A DNA stretch of 9,804 nt from positions 1-9,804 of the forward strand of contig CAYMRB010000388.1 in assembly GCA_964392615.1 (NCBI GenBank), read 5' to 3'. The notes under the pieces were generated by a model, which was not told where the DNA came from, ran no database searches, and was given only the letters and a program-made list of their open reading frames with translations. Position numbers and translations under genes: made by a program. The stretch comes from CAYMRB01 sp964392615. Lineage in GTDB: Bacteria; Planctomycetota; UBA8108. Positions 1 to 6,645 of this stretch are shown here, one piece after another (position 1 is the first letter of the stretch; every line of letters begins with the position of its first letter).

Positions 1-101
1 AGGACTCTCGCACCGCAGTGGAGACACTCGAACGCGTCGTTCCCACCGGCGACGAGATTGCGACGCTCGCCTTCTTCCCTCTCGCGAGACTCCTCGGTCA
101 T
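1..101 (-). CDS. RNHCP-domain-like small zinc protein (partial, N-terminus only)
   Basis: The 33 visible N-terminal residues run off the left edge. After a charged Glu/Arg-rich leader they read RRNLVAGGNDAFECLHCGAR, that is RN-x-F-x-C-x2-CG-x-x-V. This resembles the first zinc knuckle of RNHCP-domain proteins, where a Cys pair precedes an RNHCP segment; that segment would lie outside the window, so the family call is tentative. The start ATG (complement of 99-101) overlaps the TGA of the upstream aldolase gene as ATGA, so the two are probably translationally coupled in one operon. A GCAGG sequence just before the start is a weak ribosome binding site. The biochemical role of RNHCP proteins is unclear to me. 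Any other small CxxC zinc-ribbon protein would also fit. Confidence 0.5.
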   Translation of the reverse strand, partial: MTEESREREEGERRNLVAGGNDAFECLHCGARV

Positions 102-1204
102 CCTGCGAGCGCCTGCTTCAATCGAGCGGCGATGAGATCGCCGGAGCGTTCAGAAGCCGCGTCGTCGATGTCCTTGTGCAGCACGAGCCGGATGCCGCGT
201 TGCGGCAGCGGCACGGCCAGCACGCCCCGACGCTCGAGCGCGGCGACGAGCTCTTGGTGGCGGTCGTCGCTCGCGCCATCGAGCGAGAAAAAGAACATGT
301 TCGTCTCCGGCCGTTCGACCTTTACGCCGCGGTCACTGGAGGCCGCGATGCGCGTCGCGAGCTCGGCCGCTCGGCGGTGATCGTCGGCGAGCCGCACGAC
401 GTTGTTCTCGATCGCGTACAACCCGCACGCCGCGAGGATGCCGGCCTGCCGCAGGCCACCACCGAGCAGCTTGCGCAACTTGCGGGCGCAGTGGATGAAC
501 TCCGCCGTGCCGACGAGCAGCGAGCCCGCTGGTGCGCCGAGCCCCTTCGACACGCAGAACATTACCGAGTCGGCGCACGCCGCGTAGTCCGCGACCGCGA
601 TGCCGCTGGCGACCGACGCGTCGAAGATCCGCGCGCCGTCGAGGTGGTAGCGCACGCCGAGCTCGCGACACAGGCCGCCGACCTCGCGCAGGTACTCCAG
701 CGGCAGCACGCACCCGCCCGCGATGTTGCTCGTCTGCTCGAGGATCACGAGGCGCGTCCGCGGAAGGTGGACGTTCTCCGGCCGGTAGGCGGCGCGGATG
801 CGGTCGACGGAAATCCGGCCACGATCGCCCGCGATCGGCACGGCCTGCACGCCCCAGAGCCGGGCGGTGCCCGCGCACTCGAAGTTGTACGTGTGACACA
901 GCCCCTCGAGGATCAGCTCGTCGCCCGGGTCGCAGTGTACGCCGACCGCGATCGAGTTCGCCATCGTGCCGGACGGGACGAAGATCGCCGCCTCCTTGCC
1001 GAAGAGCTCGGCGACGCGCCGCTCGAGCGCCGCAACCGTCGGGTCGTCGCCGAAGACGTCGTCGCCGAGCGGAGCGGCCGCCAGGGCCGCGAGCATCGGC
1101 GCGTCCGGCCGCGTCACCGTGTCGCTGCGCAGGTCGACGACCGCCGTCGCCGCCGCTTCACCGACGCTGGATCCCCCGCCGCCCTGTTCGGATTTTGTCC
1201 GCAT
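98..1204 (-). CDS. Low-specificity L-threonine aldolase family PLP enzyme
   Basis: A 368-residue fold-type I PLP enzyme, a normal length for threonine aldolases, which cleave L-threonine or L-allo-threonine to glycine and acetaldehyde in the cytoplasm. The N-terminal family signature VDLRSDTVTRP is at residues 23-33. GDDVFGDDPTV follows at 47-57, the phosphate-binding FVPSGTMAN at 75-83, and HLDGARIFDA at 187-196, whose Asp189 should contact the PLP pyridine nitrogen. SKGLGAPAGSLLVG starts at 219 and holds the PLP lysine, K220. The segment LEQTSN (155-160) stands where E. coli LtaE has LENTHN, a conservative deviation at the active site. The start at 1204 leaves about 20 residues before the conserved core. 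A GAGGA sequence lies rather far (about 13 nt) upstream, so the exact start is slightly uncertain. The gene is divergent from the sigma factor gene and overlaps the downstream RNHCP-like gene by 4 nt. A related beta-eliminating lyase is the main alternative. Confidence 0.9.
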   Translation of the reverse strand: MRTKSEQGGGGSSVGEAAATAVVDLRSDTVTRPDAPMLAALAAAPLGDDVFGDDPTVAALERRVAELFGKEAAIFVPSGTMANSIAVGVHCDPGDELILEGLCHTYNFECAGTARLWGVQAVPIAGDRGRISVDRIRAAYRPENVHLPRTRLVILEQTSNIAGGCVLPLEYLREVGGLCRELGVRYHLDGARIFDASVASGIAVADYAACADSVMFCVSKGLGAPAGSLLVGTAEFIHCARKLRKLLGGGLRQAGILAACGLYAIENNVVRLADDHRRAAELATRIAASSDRGVKVERPETNMFFFSLDGASDDRHQELVAALERRGVLAVPLPQRGIRLVLHKDIDDAASERSGDLIAARLKQALAG

Positions 1205-1334
1205 TGTGTTCGCTTTTTCCTCGCCTCGCGCCGGATTCCCCGGCCTCGGGCCGACTTTGTTTCCGATCGCGACCCCATCCGGGGTACTCTCTGAAGACAG
1301 GCGCCCGAAGGTGTCTCCAAAATACCGGCCCTCT

Positions 1335-1362
1335 GGAACTTACGAAACTGGGCCGGATCGTC
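1335..1362 (+). promoter_or_regulatory. ECF-type promoter of the sigma/anti-sigma operon
   Basis: GGAACTT at 1335-1341, a 16-bp spacer, and TCGTC at 1358-1362 match the known ECF promoter pattern (GGAAC in the -35 region, a TC/CGTC-type -10). It lies about 60 bp before the sigma start codon, so the 5' UTR would be about 50 nt. ECF sigma genes are often autoregulated, which makes this a probable self-recognition site. The match was made by eye and not scored against a background. Small inverted repeats at 1272-1285 and around 1292-1317 lie just upstream. Confidence 0.5.
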
Positions 1363-1421
1363 GAGGGAGCCCCGGCCATCCCCCTTCCGGAGGCCGAACG
1401 ATCCGCGGTAAGATCGTCATC

Positions 1422-2039
1422 ATGACCGACGAGTCACTCCACGAGCTGGAAGACGCCGACCTGGTGGCCCGGGCGCTGGCCCAGGACCTCGCCGCGTTCG
1501 AGGTGCTGATCTCGCGATACCAGCAGGGCATCTACAACGTCTCGTACTACAAGAGCAAGAACTGCTTCGACGCCGAGGACCTGAGCCAGGACATCTTCCT
1601 CGCCGCGTTCCGGGCGCTGTCGACGCTCAAGGACCCGACGAACTTCGGCGGCTGGCTGTTCGGCATCGCGTACAACCGCTGTCACAAGTGGTTCCAGCGC
1701 GAGCGGACGAAGGTCGTCAAGTTCCAGGAGATCGCCCGCCGCGCGGAACGCGAGGAGCGCCTGTCGCGCCGCGCGAATGCACCGCTCGGCGCCGTAGCGC
1801 CGTCGTCCGACTCCGAGCCGGAGCTCTCCCAGGTGCTCGCTCGGCTGCCCGACGATGTCCGCGAGGCCCTGCGGCTCAAGTACCTCGAAGGTCTGAGCTA
1901 CGTCGACATCAGCGAGCGCATGGGGATCAAGAACCACCGGATCGACTACCTCATCCGCAAGGGCAAGAAGATGATCCGCGAACGCTGGCGCGCGGGCGAT
2001 TCCGCTTCGCGTGCGGCCGGTGAAGAGAATGGCGCGTGA
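1422..2039 (+). CDS. ECF-family RNA polymerase sigma factor
   Basis: A 205-residue sigma-70-family protein with only regions 2 and 4, the ECF architecture. Region 2 spans about 24-95 and includes AEDLSQDIFLAAFRAL (51-66, the -10 recognition helix region) and GGWLFGIAYNRCHKWFQRER (76-95). A charged, Ala/Ser-rich linker of about 40 residues follows. Region 4 spans about 136-190: LARLPDDVREALRLKYLEGL, then a helix-turn-helix with YVDISERMGIKNHRIDYLIR. The ATG at 1422 is chosen because homology begins right after it; the open frame extends upstream to 966 but overlaps the aldolase gene and the promoter. Only a weak GGTAAG precedes the start. The anti-sigma gene follows after 11 nt, the usual arrangement for ECF pairs. 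The subfamily cannot be assigned from sequence alone. Confidence 0.93.
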   Translation: MTDESLHELEDADLVARALAQDLAAFEVLISRYQQGIYNVSYYKSKNCFDAEDLSQDIFLAAFRALSTLKDPTNFGGWLFGIAYNRCHKWFQRERTKVVKFQEIARRAEREERLSRRANAPLGAVAPSSDSEPELSQVLARLPDDVREALRLKYLEGLSYVDISERMGIKNHRIDYLIRKGKKMIRERWRAGDSASRAAGEENGA

Positions 2040-2050
2040 GAGGCAAGATG

Positions 2051-3085
2051 ATGGACGACCAAAGGCAATTGAATGACGGCTGCGGCTTGACCGGTTGCGA
2101 CTTAGTCGCCGCCGCCCTCGACCGGTTCGTCGAGGGCGAGCTCGACTCGACCCATGGCCTGCGCGTCGAGTCTCACCTCGCGGAGTGCGACGCTTGCCGC
2201 GATCTGGTCGATGAAATGCGCGCGGAACGCCTGTGGATCCTCGAGCGCGCGGTGCAGGCCCCGCAGCTCCCGGAGAGCTTCGCGGCCCGCGTCACCGAAA
2301 AGCTCCGCGCGGAGCTGGCGGGTGAGCAACACGACGCCGGACAGGACGGTGACGCCGAACAGGACGGTGCTGATAGACGCGAACCCGAACGGATCTCCAC
2401 AATCATCCTGTCGAACTTGCGCCCGTGGACGAGTGCCGCCGCCGCGCTGATCGCGATCTCGGCCGTGGCGTTCTGGCTGCCGCGACTGGCGGACGGCCCG
2501 ACCGTCGCTCACAGGTCGACGGTGCGCTCCCCGAGCGCTTCGCTGTCGGAGCTCGCCGTGTCCCCCGCGCTCGCGGCCACGGCCCCGGGCACGATCACCG
2601 CGTTCGCCCTGCCACTCAACGAGACGTCACACACCGAGGCCGCTTTCCCTCGCACCTGCTCGGCAGCGACGAGCATCGATACCTACTGCCCGGCGATCGA
2701 CGAGCCCGACGTCACGACGCTGGTCGCGGTGACGATGGAAACGCCGACCGCGCCGGTTCACGCGACGGCCTCGACGCCGGAGCGGTCCGGCCGAGTGCGC
2801 CGAGCGCTCTTCCGATCGTCGCGCAATCTGGGCGCCATGTACTCCCTCGCGTCGCGCGTCGTCCCGAACGGCGCGCCCGAGGCGCCCCGACACGCCGCCT
2901 ACGGGGCTCCGCCGTTTCCCGGCGAGGAGCCGTGTGCGGAGGACCTCAACGACGATGGTCAGACCGACGTCGCAGACGTCGCATTGGGGCTCTATGTGAT
3001 CTGGAACTCCGGCCTGCCGGAGGCGTGCGATGCGGCACCGCCGTACGGCGATGACCTCCTGTGCAAGGACCCGTGCCTGTACTGA
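2051..3085 (+). CDS. Membrane anti-sigma factor with zinc finger and C-terminal dockerin-like motif
   Basis: A 344-residue protein that should bind and hold the upstream ECF sigma factor at the membrane. The N-terminal domain has the zinc anti-sigma (ZAS) signature H-x3-C-x2-C: H42, C46, C49 within ESHLAECDACRDL. A Gln/Asp-rich linker leads to one membrane segment at about 127-145 (SAAAALIAISAVAFWLP). The rest, about 200 residues, should lie outside the cytoplasm and is Ala/Thr/Ser/Pro-rich. Near the C-terminus DLNDDGQTDVAD (298-309) exactly fits the type I dockerin calcium loop DxNxDGxxDxxD. It is flanked by cysteines C295, C326, C338 and C342; C203 and C213 lie further upstream. An AGAGG site at 2039-2043 is 7 nt before the ATG at 2051. 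The adjacent ATG at 2048 and a GTG at 2036 that overlaps the sigma stop are alternative starts. Which ligand releases the sigma factor is unknown. Confidence 0.85.
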   Translation: MDDQRQLNDGCGLTGCDLVAAALDRFVEGELDSTHGLRVESHLAECDACRDLVDEMRAERLWILERAVQAPQLPESFAARVTEKLRAELAGEQHDAGQDGDAEQDGADRREPERISTIILSNLRPWTSAAAALIAISAVAFWLPRLADGPTVAHRSTVRSPSASLSELAVSPALAATAPGTITAFALPLNETSHTEAAFPRTCSAATSIDTYCPAIDEPDVTTLVAVTMETPTAPVHATASTPERSGRVRRALFRSSRNLGAMYSLASRVVPNGAPEAPRHAAYGAPPFPGEEPCAEDLNDDGQTDVADVALGLYVIWNSGLPEACDAAPPYGDDLLCKDPCLY

Positions 3086-3117
3086 GAAGTGCCGTCTTTC
3101 GCAAATGCTCGTGCAGA

Positions 3118-3146
3118 CTCGCCGAGCGAGTTCGTTCGCTGGCGAG
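3118..3146 (+). terminator. Strong hairpin between anti-sigma gene and cytochrome operon
   Basis: CTCGCC (3118-3123) pairs with GGCGAG (3141-3146), and AGCGA (3125-3129) with TCGCT (3136-3140). This gives an 11-bp stem with one bulged G and a 6-nt loop. It starts 33 nt after the anti-sigma stop. No U-tract follows, so it is not a classical intrinsic terminator. It may be a processing, 3'-protecting or Rho-associated structure that separates the two operons. The rest of the 241-bp spacer holds no convincing gene. Confidence 0.35.
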
Positions 3147-3258
3147 GCGCGCGAAGGAGTCCATGCCGGAGGCCCATAGCCGACTGAGCGCGGGAGTTGC
3201 CAATCACCGCGTCAAGTCACCGAACGCGATCGGGGAGGAGGGTCTCTCCCGTCGCGAG

Positions 3259-3285
3259 TGAACTGAAACCGTAGCATTTCACGTC
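3259..3285 (+). promoter_or_regulatory. ECF-like promoter candidate before the cytochrome operon
   Basis: TGAAC (3259-3263), 18 nt, then CGTC (3282-3285), about 40 nt before the start codon at 3327. The two boxes resemble those of the promoter at 1335-1362 (GGAAC, 19 nt, CGTC), with a spacer one base shorter and a T for G in the first position. This suggests, but does not prove, that the adjacent sigma factor drives the cytochrome genes. The matches are short and the genome is GC-rich, so chance is possible. Confidence 0.35.
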
Positions 3286-3326
3286 GAGCTCGACTCGATC
3301 GAATACCGGAAAGGCAAATCGTCAGG

Positions 3327-4787
3327 ATGAGATCACGCAATCGCTCGCTCGTCGCGGTAGCGGCCTGCGCCGCAGCGGCGCTCGGCACGCTCGCGACACT
3401 GCGACCGCGCGCGTCCGCGGAGGACGCCGCTCAGGCGACGGCGAGCCCGGCGCCCGCGGCTCAAGCGACGCAGGTCAACCTGCTCTACACCATCAACAAC
3501 CTGGGCTACACAGGGACCTGCGGCTGACCGAAGAAGAAGATCAAGCTGGGTAGTTTGCCCAGAAGGCAGACCTTTCTGAATCAGATGCGCGGCCGCAGCG
3601 TCGCGACGCTTCTCGTCGACGGCGGCGACTGCTACTTCAGCACGCCGACCACCAAGAAGCCGAGCAAGGCCGACGAAGTGCGCGGGATGCGCACGGCTCG
3701 CAAGCTCGTCAAGGCCCACAACTACATGGGCTACCACGCTCAGGGCCTCGGCCCGGCCGACCTGCAGTTCGGCGTCGACGCGCTGAAGGAGCTCGTCAAG
3801 GACCTACGGCACCCGATCGTCTGCGCGAACCTGATCGACAAGACGACCGGCAAGCCGGTGTTCCAGCCGACCGCGATCGTCACCATCGAGGGCACGCGCT
3901 TCGGCTTCTACGGCGTGTGCCTCAACACGCTCCACCCGACGTTCAAGAAGCGCGTTCTCGGCGAGCGGTACGATCTCCTGGACGCGTACGAGACGACGCT
4001 GACCGTCGTTCCCGAGCTGCGCAAGAAGTGCGACGTGCTCATCGCGATCTCGCACACCGACATCCACGTCAACGAGCAGGTCCTCGAAACGGTCCAAGGC
4101 ATCGACCTCCTTCTCGATCCGTACTCGCGTAACGGTAGCCAGCCGATCTGGATCACCGAGGGCGAGTACGTCGTCAAGCACAACGAGGTACCGATGCTCC
4201 GCATCGACGGACAGGGCTCGCGCGTCGGCGTGTGTCACCTGTACTTCGATGACGGTCCGGGCAGGAAGTTCAACGAGTACGACGCCTACGACTACCCGCT
4301 CGAGCCTCACATCTGGGGGCACCCGGAGATGGCCGACCTCGTCGCCGGCAAGGAGCCTCCGGGCTGGCGCGATCGCGACCCGCACGAGATCCACCTCCTC
4401 GACGAGCTGTTCCTCGGCAGCGAGGCGTGCGGCGCCTGTCACGAGGCCCAGTTCGAGTTCTGGAAAGGCCAGGGCCACGCGAAGGCGTTCGCACCGCTCG
4501 TCAACGAGAGGAAGGAGCACCTCGAGCCCGCGTGCATCGAGTGCCACTCGGTCGGCTACGGCCTGACGTTCGTCGAGCCCGAGAAGATCGGCGAGTGGAA
4601 AGACGCCGGCTGCGAGTCGTGCCACGGCATCGATCACCGCCACGCGGAAAACCCGAAGCGTTACCGACTCAAGCCGGTCGAGGACAGCCGCTGCTGGGGT
4701 TGCCACAACTACACGATCCTCGAGTCGAAGCCGCTTCAGATCGGCCAGGCCAAGAGGAAGGTAGCCTGCCCGAAGATGGAGAACTGA
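3327..4787 (+). CDS. Probable selenoprotein: UshA-like domain plus tetraheme cytochrome c, UGA (Sec67) in frame
   Basis: Read through the UGA at 3525-3527, this gene encodes 486 residues. Residues 1-31 are a signal peptide (RSRNR, hydrophobic core, cleavage probably after ASA). Residues 49 to about 330 follow the UshA/5'-nucleotidase metallophosphoesterase fold: LLYTINNLGY, LLVDGGD, a CANLID-x-TTGKPVF segment, LIAISHTD and RIDGQGSRVG. The usual DxH, GNH and HxH metal ligands are lost, so nucleotidase activity is unlikely. Residues 368-460 hold four heme motifs: CGACH (368), CIECH (403), CESCH (429) and CWGCH (456). The product should be periplasmic and redox-active. C65-G66-U67 aligns with C58-G59-C60 of the downstream paralogue. 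GGAAAGG at 3308-3314 is a somewhat distant ribosome binding site. Automatic annotation would likely give a 66-residue stub and a 410-residue protein without signal peptide, started at TTG 3555. Expression needs SelA/SelB/SelC/SelD, which are not in this window. The alternative is a nonsense mutation; the intact frame, the Cys paralogue and the SECIS-like hairpin argue against it. Confidence 0.8.
3525..3527 (+). other. In-frame UGA, probable selenocysteine codon
   Basis: TGA follows TGC-GGC (Cys-Gly). The same frame continues without a stop to 4787 as PKKKIKLGSLPRR, which aligns with KRKEVRQGSLTRR after the Cys of the downstream paralogue. Sec/Cys alternation at one aligned position is the usual hallmark of a selenoprotein. 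Confidence 0.75.
3546..3562 (+). promoter_or_regulatory. Candidate bacterial SECIS element
   Basis: CUGGGU-AGUUU-GCCCAG forms a 6-bp stem (five Watson-Crick pairs plus an inner U-G) with a five-base apical loop. The stem begins 18 nt after the UGA and the loop starts 24 nt after it. In known bacterial SECIS elements the structure lies inside the coding region just after the UGA, with a G among the first two loop bases, often followed by U. Here the loop starts A-G-U, so position and loop both fit. The stem is short and was folded by hand. Confidence 0.6.
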
Positions 4788-4789
4788 GC

Positions 4790-6304
4790 ATGCGATTCAT
4801 GAGCCTGTTTCGGGGGCGAACGGCGCTGATCGGTCTCGGCTTGGTCGCTGTGGCGGCCGCCGGCATCGCCGATCCGCGCGACCAGAACGACGACGCGGGG
4901 GACGCCGTCAAGCTGTTCACGCTGGTCTACAACGTGAACAACGCCGGCTACGTCGACGTCTGCGGCTGCAAGCGCAAGGAGGTGCGCCAGGGTAGCCTGA
5001 CCCGCCGCTCGAGCTTCCTGAAGCAGTTCCGCACGACCGGGCGCGAAATCCTCCTCCTCGACGGCGGCAGCGCCCTGTACCCGATCAACGACACGGTCAA
5101 GCCGAGCGAGATGCCCGACGCGATCAGCAAGGCCAGGCTGATCGTCGAAAGCTACAACCGCATGGGCTACGCCGCCATGGCAGTCGGCCCCTACGACCTC
5201 ATCGCCGGCCTCGCGAGCCTCAAGGACCTCGAGAAGACGGCAAAGTTCAAACTTCTCTCCGCCAACCTCGTCGACGCGGATGGGAAGCTAATCTTCGCAC
5301 CGCACGCGGTGTTCGAGGTGGCCGGCGTCAAGGTCGGCGTCTTCGGATTGACCCTCGACACGATCCCACTGCCGCGCATGAAGAAGTGGGCGCCCGGCTG
5401 CCGTGTGACCGATCCGTTCGCGGCGGCGCAGAAGGCGCTCGACGAACTGCGCCCGAAGTCGGATATGGTCGTCGCCCTCGCATACCTTCGCGAGGAGAAG
5501 AACTTCGAGCTCGTCGAGAAGCTCCGCAACCTCGAGATCCTCATCGACCCCTACCTCGAGCAGGGGAGCCAGAAGACCTGGCTCAAGAAGGAAGAGGAGT
5601 GGCTCAAGATCCGCAACGGCACGCTGTTCCTGCGCAGCGACGGTCAGGGGGCGCGCCTCGGCATCATCGACATCGACCTCGTACGCCCGGACGAGCAGCT
5701 GATCGACGGCGCGCGCTTCGACCAGCTCGCCGACAAGATTGATGACGGGCAGGCGACCGATGCGGACAAGAAGGAGTTCGACGTGCTGAACCAGAAGAAC
5801 CTCTTCCGGTTCACGCGCATGTCGATCGAGCCGCACCACCTGAGCGATCCGGAAATCGACTCACTGATCGACGCGTGGAAGAAGGGCCAGGACCCGTCGC
5901 AAGCGAAGCAACTCGAGAGTGCCTTGCCGCGCAAGAAGGACTTCTTGACGACCGACGGCTGCAAGGATTGCCACGAGAAGCAGTACGCGTGGTGGAAAGG
6001 CACGAAGCACTCCCACGCCTACGAGTCGCTCGTCACGACGAACGACCACGAGCGCTTCGACTGCATCGGCTGCCACAGCCTCGGGTATGGCCAGGCCTTT
6101 CTCGACCGCACGAACATCGGCAAGTACGGCGACGTGCAGTGCGAGTCCTGCCACGGCACGAACCCGCAACACCCCGGCGACCCTGTCGCCCACAGCTTCC
6201 CGCGCGTCACGAAGAAGGACTGCCTGGTCTGTCACAACAAGGACCAGACGCGCGAGGACTTCAATTACGGGCTGGTGCGGCGACAGATGACGTGCCCGAA
6301 GTGA
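4790..6304 (+). CDS. UshA-like domain plus tetraheme cytochrome c, Cys-containing paralogue
   Basis: A 504-residue exported protein with the same architecture as the upstream selenoprotein. The signal peptide covers about 1-26 (RGRTALIGLGLVAVAAAGIA). The 5'-nucleotidase-like region spans about 40-340: LFTLVYNVNNAGY, LLLDGGS, a SANLVDADGK segment, and SDGQGARLG. It also lacks the DxH, GNH and HxH metal ligands. A charged linker of about 50 residues, absent from the first protein, leads to four heme motifs: CKDCH (391), CIGCH (425), CESCH (451) and CLVCH (478). C58-G59-C60 replaces C-G-Sec. Both proteins end in CPK plus a few residues at most, giving a shared C-terminal Cys (C502 here). GGAG at 4778-4781 is 8 nt before the ATG, and the start is 2 nt after the upstream stop, so the two genes are co-transcribed. 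Multiheme proteins with a UshA-like N-terminus are known but mostly uncharacterised. The electron partner and substrate are unknown. Confidence 0.88.
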   Translation: MRFMSLFRGRTALIGLGLVAVAAAGIADPRDQNDDAGDAVKLFTLVYNVNNAGYVDVCGCKRKEVRQGSLTRRSSFLKQFRTTGREILLLDGGSALYPINDTVKPSEMPDAISKARLIVESYNRMGYAAMAVGPYDLIAGLASLKDLEKTAKFKLLSANLVDADGKLIFAPHAVFEVAGVKVGVFGLTLDTIPLPRMKKWAPGCRVTDPFAAAQKALDELRPKSDMVVALAYLREEKNFELVEKLRNLEILIDPYLEQGSQKTWLKKEEEWLKIRNGTLFLRSDGQGARLGIIDIDLVRPDEQLIDGARFDQLADKIDDGQATDADKKEFDVLNQKNLFRFTRMSIEPHHLSDPEIDSLIDAWKKGQDPSQAKQLESALPRKKDFLTTDGCKDCHEKQYAWWKGTKHSHAYESLVTTNDHERFDCIGCHSLGYGQAFLDRTNIGKYGDVQCESCHGTNPQHPGDPVAHSFPRVTKKDCLVCHNKDQTREDFNYGLVRRQMTCPK

Positions 6305-6306
6305 GA

Positions 6307-6341
6307 GCGAGTCGTCGCGGCGGCGCCAGCCGCCGGCTCGC
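6307..6341 (+). terminator. GC-rich hairpin after the cytochrome operon
   Basis: CGGCGGC (6318-6324) pairs perfectly with GCCGCCG (6329-6335) around a GCCA loop. GCGAG (6307-6311) and CTCGC (6337-6341) can extend the stem across a small internal loop. It begins 2 nt after the stop codon region of the second cytochrome gene. It has no U-tract and may serve as a 3' end structure for the operon mRNA. Confidence 0.35.
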
Positions 6342-6400
6342 GCAGTAAAGCCGACTTGACACGTGGGTCGATCGGACCACGGCGGCCGAGGGGGCCTTGC

Positions 6401-6480
6401 CGCGAGAGGGTCGATTGCGAGCCACTCGCGCCGAGGCGCCCTCTGGAAACGCGGCGAGCCGACGGTTCGGGCCGCGCCGC
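6401..6480 (+). ncRNA. Structured non-coding segment, possible RNA element
   Basis: Two nested stems follow each other. AGAGGG (6405-6410) pairs with CCCTCT (6439-6444) and encloses GCGAG-CCA-CTCGC (6417-6429). Then GCGGCG (6451-6456) pairs with CGCCGC (6475-6480) and encloses a CCGA/TCGG hairpin. All three forward frames are open here, but none gives a recognisable protein. A perfect TTGACA stands at 6356-6361 without a recognisable -10 box. I do not recognise a known RNA family. GC-rich DNA folds easily, so this is a weak call; the segment may simply be 3' UTR. Confidence 0.2.
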
Positions 6481-6523
6481 TCTTCTTACCGTCCCGCAAC
6501 GGCTTACGACGCCAGCGAGCCCG

Positions 6524-6549
6524 GCCCACGGATGGGGCGACGTTTTTTT
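6524..6549 (+). terminator. Weak terminator candidate with seven-T run
   Basis: GCCCA-CGGA-TGGGGC (from 6524) forms a short stem with one bulge. After four more bases comes a run of seven T at 6543-6549, the longest T-run in the region. The gap between stem and T-run weakens the call. Confidence 0.3.
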
Positions 6550-6645
6550 GGCGTCCGCCAGCTCCGACTGGAGCGCGCTTTGCTTTATCGCCGGGCGTTC
6601 GTGGAAAGCCCGGGAGTTCTGAAGGAAATAGTCAAGACCCCGCGA

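Noticed and set aside
966..1421. N-terminal extension of the sigma factor frame
   Set aside because: It overlaps the divergent aldolase gene and the ECF promoter, and ECF sigma factors begin close to region 2.
176..1425. Long plus-strand frames opposite the aldolase gene
   Set aside because: They are Arg/Pro-rich shadow translations without domains, antisense to a well-supported PLP enzyme.
3061..3261. Small 66-codon plus-strand frame after the anti-sigma gene
   Set aside because: It overlaps the anti-sigma C-terminus and the hairpin, has no ribosome binding site and no homology that I recognise.
3327..3527. A 66-residue secreted peptide ending at TGA 3525, with a separate cytosolic cytochrome starting at TTG 3555
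   Set aside because: The downstream half would lack a signal peptide, which a c-type cytochrome needs, and no ribosome binding site precedes the TTG. Homology to the paralogue is continuous across the TGA.
3525..3527. UGA as a pseudogene or sequencing-error stop, or general UGA recoding
   Set aside because: The rest of the gene is intact with all heme motifs, and the aligned paralogue residue is Cys. Other genes here (sigma, anti-sigma, both cytochromes, aldolase, phosphoglycerate mutase) end properly at TGA, so UGA is not globally reassigned.
3804..4706. Long minus-strand frame (300 codons) opposite the first cytochrome gene, and similar frames at 5288-5839
   Set aside because: High-GC antisense shadow with low-complexity Leu/Val/Asp/Arg composition and no motif; the plus strand carries clear CxxCH and fold motifs.
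6356..6361. Perfect TTGACA as a -35 box
   Set aside because: No -10 box is recognisable 16-18 bp downstream; kept only as a side note for the possible small RNA.
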